Shown piece by piece: positions 33,648-36,504 of a stretch of DNA of 36,504 nt (the stretch's first letter is position 1; every line of letters begins with the position of its first letter). This DNA comes from JAKFYM01 sp964612065. Lineage in GTDB: Bacteria > Bdellovibrionota > UBA1018 > CAIPTA01. The position numbers and the translations under genes were made by a program. Below the pieces are notes generated by a model. That model saw only the letters and a list, made by a program, of their open reading frames with translations, was not told the origin of the DNA and did no database searches. The stretch lies in contig CAZTCD010000037.1 of the NCBI GenBank assembly GCA_964612065.1, forward strand, positions 1 through 36,504, written 5' to 3'.

Positions 33648-34540
33648 TGAAATCTGCTCCAATAATACTATTTGTTTATAATAGGCCTCGACATACCAAA
33701 GCGGTTCTGGAGGCTCTTAAAAGAGACCCCCTTGCCCATGAGTCGAGGTTGTATGTGTATTCGGACGGACCAAAGGATCCCGCGGCTATTGCCGGTGTTT
33801 CGGAGGTGAGGCGTCTTTTTAGTTCTCTCTCGGGATTTGAAAGTGTGAGTCTAGTCGAAAGAGAGACCAATTTAGGCCTATCACGCTCCGTTTTAACGGG
33901 AGTTGGAGAGGTTTTGGAGAAGTATTCTTCGGCTATTGTCTTGGAAGATGATATCGAAATTGTTCCTGGTTTTCTTCGGTTTATGAACCAGGCATTAGTT
34001 ACTTATGTTCTGGATCAGCGAATTTTTTCAGTATCGGGATGGTCTCCGAAGATCAAGATTCCCGATGATTATCCTCATGGAGCCTTTCTTAGCCCCAGAG
34101 CTTTGTGCTGGGGATGGGGTACATGGCGAAATCGATGGGAAAAGATTGATTGGGAGCTGGGTAATTTTAAGCACATTTTAAGTGACCGATCCGCTCTGCG
34201 GGCATTTGCCGATGGTGGAGAAGATCTTCCGGATATGCTTCGTCATACATTGGAGGGGAGGATCGATTCGTGGGCCGTCAAGTGGGCTTATGGGCAGTCT
34301 CGTCTTGGCATGCGTTCATTCGTGCCCATTCATTCATTCGTGAACAATTTAGGGCAAGATGACAGTGGCACTCATTCAAGCTCAAAGCATGTTTTATCAT
34401 CGGCCCAGACTGCTAAGGCTGGGGAAGTAATCGATTTGCCATCAAATCTCACTGTATCTCCGGATATCGACCGGCAGATTCGGCGGTTTTATGGATACAA
34501 TTGGAAAGGCAAAATTAAGCGCCTTTTAGGCTTGATCTAG
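33647..34540 (+). CDS. GT-A glycosyltransferase (GNT-I/GT2-like)
   Basis: A 297-residue protein. PIILFVYNRPRHTKAVLEAL is the opening strand and helix; LYVYSDGPKD, ERETNLGLSRSVLTGV and SAIVLEDDIEIVPGFL follow. The EDD segment is the metal site in GNT-I-like bacterial transferases. GAFLSPRALCWGWGTWRNRW is a strongly conserved aromatic block of this group. ATG 33647 overlaps the previous TGA by one base (TGATG); a TTG one codon earlier is less likely. It ends at 34540, where both it and the convergent methyltransferase gene use the palindrome CTAG for their TAG stops. The sugar donor is unknown. Confidence 0.82.
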   Translation: MKSAPIILFVYNRPRHTKAVLEALKRDPLAHESRLYVYSDGPKDPAAIAGVSEVRRLFSSLSGFESVSLVERETNLGLSRSVLTGVGEVLEKYSSAIVLEDDIEIVPGFLRFMNQALVTYVLDQRIFSVSGWSPKIKIPDDYPHGAFLSPRALCWGWGTWRNRWEKIDWELGNFKHILSDRSALRAFADGGEDLPDMLRHTLEGRIDSWAVKWAYGQSRLGMRSFVPIHSFVNNLGQDDSGTHSSSKHVLSSAQTAKAGEVIDLPSNLTVSPDIDRQIRRFYGYNWKGKIKRLLGLI

Positions 34541-35715
34541 GCATCGCGAGCGAAGATAGCCTCAAAATATCTGGCGTCCAGCGGATGATCGTCGGTGAAA
34601 AGGTTTTTGAATCCCGGCAACTTCGGGTAATTGCCCTTCGATGTTCGCCAGTTATTATCCATGACTCCTTCGTCGTGCCTGTAGTCGTTTGCTAGGCCCG
34701 TGAGCTTCTTGCTCTTCATATAAAAAGCGTCAGCCACTCTGGCCACTTCACTAAAATAAAACTCGATATCTGATCTGACCATTTCATGCAGCGAATCGAT
34801 TCCCATTGCTAAACTAACACTCCGATTTGGGAGCAATTTGAGCTGATCAGGCAAGAGGAACGCAATATCAGCAGCCTCGAATTCATCCGCTACAGATTCA
34901 AACTTTTCAAAGGCACGGTATTGAAAAATTTTTTTCTCTGGGAAAGAAGCACTAAGGCAGCTCTGTGAAACGTAGAGCGCGGGAGGGATATCTACAATTA
35001 GGTACTTCAGGCCTGGTAAAAAAGATAAAAAGGCCTGGGCCGTTCGACCCCATCCAGCTCCAATTTCCATTACTCGTTTGAGGGTATGAGGATCTACTCT
35101 GGTTGAGATCTTTAGAATCTCGCAGGCGGAATGGAGAATATCTTGAGAAACGCGGCGGCCTTGAATCTTAATGCAAGGGGGGCTGCCAAAGTCAGGATCT
35201 TCCAGGCGCGTCAAAACTCCTATTTTATCGATCGACTGAACGTAATCGTAAAGTGCCACCGTGAGAACGTTGTAAAGGATACATGCATCTTCGGGCCAGC
35301 CTGGGCTTCCATCTTCTAATCGGTGGATGCGAAACAATTCACTGATGGGGGCCGTGCCATTACTGGAGAGAGCGTTTTTCTGGCAGAACTCATAAACCGG
35401 ACCTAGCCCTGAGTAAGTATAATAATGCCCCGCGACAGTCAGTCTCATGTTTCTAAGTGAGTCACGAGCAATCTGTTCGAGATGCATCCTACTCAAATAT
35501 TTCCACATTTTTCCGGAGGACCGGAATCGCTCAGTGCGGATATAGTCGTTGACCATACTTACCAGTACTGAATCGAGTGAGGGATATTTGGCCTGAAGTT
35601 CTTGCCAGCACTTTTGAAAATCCTGGTTGGCAGCTCGTCGTCGTTTCCAGTTGCCTCTTAAGGTAAAAAGCGAAGGTGGAATGTGAGGCTTAAGTAACTT
35701 TCGAATTTCGGGCAT
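34537..35715 (-). CDS. Putative sugar O-methyltransferase, NanM type
   Basis: A 392-residue protein. VMEIGAGWGRTAQAFLSFL near residue 226 is SAM motif I in the form seen in the NanM-type putative sugar O-methyltransferases (TIGR04371). YLIVDIPPALYVSQSCL follows exactly as in that family, and then FLLPDQLKLLP and AMGIDSLHEMVRSDIEFYF. The N-terminal 200 residues, with HYYTYSGLGPVYEF, are the family's long helical cap. It is alone on the minus strand between two plus-strand genes. Its start is divergent from the LIC12133-type gene. It should methylate a hydroxyl of a glycan sugar, perhaps a nonulosonate, in the cytoplasm. Confidence 0.85.
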   Translation of the reverse strand: MPEIRKLLKPHIPPSLFTLRGNWKRRRAANQDFQKCWQELQAKYPSLDSVLVSMVNDYIRTERFRSSGKMWKYLSRMHLEQIARDSLRNMRLTVAGHYYTYSGLGPVYEFCQKNALSSNGTAPISELFRIHRLEDGSPGWPEDACILYNVLTVALYDYVQSIDKIGVLTRLEDPDFGSPPCIKIQGRRVSQDILHSACEILKISTRVDPHTLKRVMEIGAGWGRTAQAFLSFLPGLKYLIVDIPPALYVSQSCLSASFPEKKIFQYRAFEKFESVADEFEAADIAFLLPDQLKLLPNRSVSLAMGIDSLHEMVRSDIEFYFSEVARVADAFYMKSKKLTGLANDYRHDEGVMDNNWRTSKGNYPKLPGFKNLFTDDHPLDARYFEAIFARDA

Positions 35716-35797
35716 TTCTTTTCGATATGTCTTCCTGAGGGCCCCGTCAAACCATTTCAGTGGAATGGAACAAACGGAGATAATATAGTTCCAGCGA
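35716..35797. promoter_or_regulatory. Divergent gap between two methyltransferase genes
   Basis: Eighty-two bases separate the starts at 35715 (-) and 35798 (+). TAATAT at 35781-35786 could be a -10 for the plus gene but would leave a leader of only a few bases. No good -35 is seen. Nothing else is recognisable. Confidence 0.2.
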
Positions 35798-36504
35798 ATG
35801 GCATGGAAAACCGCAGCTCGTTCTTTACTCCCCCCCTTTATTGCTGAGCTGTATAAAAAGGCGCGATCGGCCCGTTATTTTCGGGGGCGTTATTCTGATT
35901 GGCGGGCGGCCCTGCAGAATTCCACCGGATACAATAAAAATACGATATTGAAGAGTACTTTACAGTCCACCCAGAAGTTGAAAGTTGGATCCGAAAAGTA
36001 TTTTGCCAAGTCCGAACAGTTCTTGGATTCTAGAACCAGCCCCTATTTCCTGTTGATGGCAATTTTTCGCCAGGCGGCCCTCGATGGTGGGCAGCTCCGA
36101 GTTTTGGATTTTGGTGGCGGCCTTGGAGCAAACTATTTTCGATGCGCCCCTCACTTGAGTGGTCTGGCTGACATTCGATGGGATATAGTGGAGCAGCCTG
36201 AGCCCGCTCAAATGGGAAAGGCAGAGTTCGAAAATGACCAGCTGCATTTTTTCCCTTCTATAACGGCTTATCGCGACTCTTGCTCGAACGGCCCAAATGT
36301 AATTCTACTTTCCAGTGTTGTGCAGTACCTAGAGCAGCCTTTTATGGTTTTGAGAGAATTGAAATCTTTGGGCGCAGGTACTATTTTTCTGGATCGCACG
36401 CCTTTTTCAAAGAGTGAGACGGAGTTTTTGACGGTGCAAGAAGTGCCACCTGAAATTTACTCAGCTTCCTATCCGTCTTGGGTTTTCGATCGAGACTCTT
36501 TTGT
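35798..36504 (+). CDS. LIC12133-family methyltransferase (cut by window end)
   Basis: From ATG 35798 the plus strand is open for 235 codons to the window end. An in-frame TAG at 35786-35788 lies upstream, so this is the first ATG after a stop. The product has YFRGRYSDWRAALQNSTGYN, RVLDFGGGLGANYF (SAM motif I), WDIVEQPEPAQMGKAEF, VILLSSVVQYLEQP, IFLDRTPFSKS and YPSWVFD. This order matches the TIGR04325 putative methyltransferase family named after Leptospira LIC12133. Few residues are missing at the C-terminus. A C7 run at 35830-35836 falls in codons 11-13. The family occurs in surface-glycan loci; its exact substrate is unknown. Confidence 0.85.
   Translation, partial: MAWKTAARSLLPPFIAELYKKARSARYFRGRYSDWRAALQNSTGYNKNTILKSTLQSTQKLKVGSEKYFAKSEQFLDSRTSPYFLLMAIFRQAALDGGQLRVLDFGGGLGANYFRCAPHLSGLADIRWDIVEQPEPAQMGKAEFENDQLHFFPSITAYRDSCSNGPNVILLSSVVQYLEQPFMVLRELKSLGAGTIFLDRTPFSKSETEFLTVQEVPPEIYSASYPSWVFDRDSF

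Noticed and set aside
1386..35836. Runs of seven G or C inside genes at 1386-1392, 11218-11224, 20130-20136 and 35830-35836, as possible phase-variation tracts.
   Set aside because: With equal base frequencies about three such runs are expected in 36.5 kb, so four is not an excess. All four reading frames are intact and seven is short for slippage switches.
1..36504. CRISPR arrays, tRNA or rRNA genes, insertion sequences and transposase genes.
   Set aside because: I looked for repeated units, cloverleaf-like segments and transposase motifs along the window and saw none. The FAD remnant suggests a rearrangement, but no element ends are visible next to it.

Overview
The window is a chromosome-type polysaccharide (O-antigen, capsule or glycan) biosynthesis island from a bacterium, most likely Gram-negative. 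Almost every gene makes, modifies, transfers or exports sugars. Base composition is near 50 % GC by eye, genes are packed with 1-28 base overlaps, and TTG or GTG starts are common. I cannot name the lineage from sequence alone. Several families here (LIC12133-type and NanM-type methyltransferases, DUF268, WbpG-type amidotransferase) are typical of surface-glycan loci in spirochaetes and proteobacteria.

Layout. 1-417 (-): start of a family 2 glycosyltransferase cut by the window edge. 546-6822 (+): a compact run of a GT4-like glycosyltransferase, a CmcI-like methyltransferase, a CgeB-like glycosyltransferase, a DUF268 protein, a fused ABC exporter and a TylF-type methyltransferase. 6798-19197 (-): the longest operon. 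In transcription order it holds an SpsF-like cytidylyltransferase, a Gfo/Idh/MocA oxidoreductase, a DegT aminotransferase, an NAD-dependent epimerase, a GNAT acetyltransferase, a NeuB-type synthase, AsnB, a WbpG-type N-acetyl sugar amidotransferase, a 128-residue unknown, two methyltransferases and a second AsnB-like protein with an altered glutaminase domain. 19222-19317 (+): the first 31 codons of an FAD-dependent oxidoreductase, a gene remnant at a junction. 19320-25940: a methyltransferase (-), a 630-residue GT-B-like protein (+), a GT-C membrane protein and a GT2 (-), and another GT-C protein (+). 26036-34540 (+): gmd, an Fcl-like reductase, a ColD-like PLP enzyme fused to a GT2-like domain, fcl, a GT2, a large GT-C-like membrane protein and a GT-A transferase. 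34537-35715 (-): a NanM-type sugar methyltransferase. 35798-end (+): a LIC12133-family methyltransferase cut by the window edge.

How the parts fit. The minus operon looks like a nonulosonic (sialic-acid-like) acid route: amino sugar formation and acetylation, condensation with phosphoenolpyruvate, activation with CMP, and possibly conversion of an N-acetyl group to an acetamidino group by the WbpG-type enzyme. The gmd operon makes GDP-4-keto-6-deoxymannose and feeds GDP-L-fucose and probably a 3,6-dideoxy sugar of the colitose type. About ten glycosyltransferase-like proteins assemble the repeat, eight methyltransferase-like proteins decorate it, and the MsbA/PglK-like ABC protein is the only export candidate. 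I see no Wzx flippase, Wzy polymerase, rRNA, tRNA, insertion sequence or CRISPR array.

No gene-free stretch exceeds 130 bases. The most interesting points are the ColD-GT2 fusion, the amidotransferase group with one glutaminase-dead AsnB homologue and no HisH/HisF partner, the noncanonical nonulosonate gene set, and the truncated FAD gene marking a rearrangement point.
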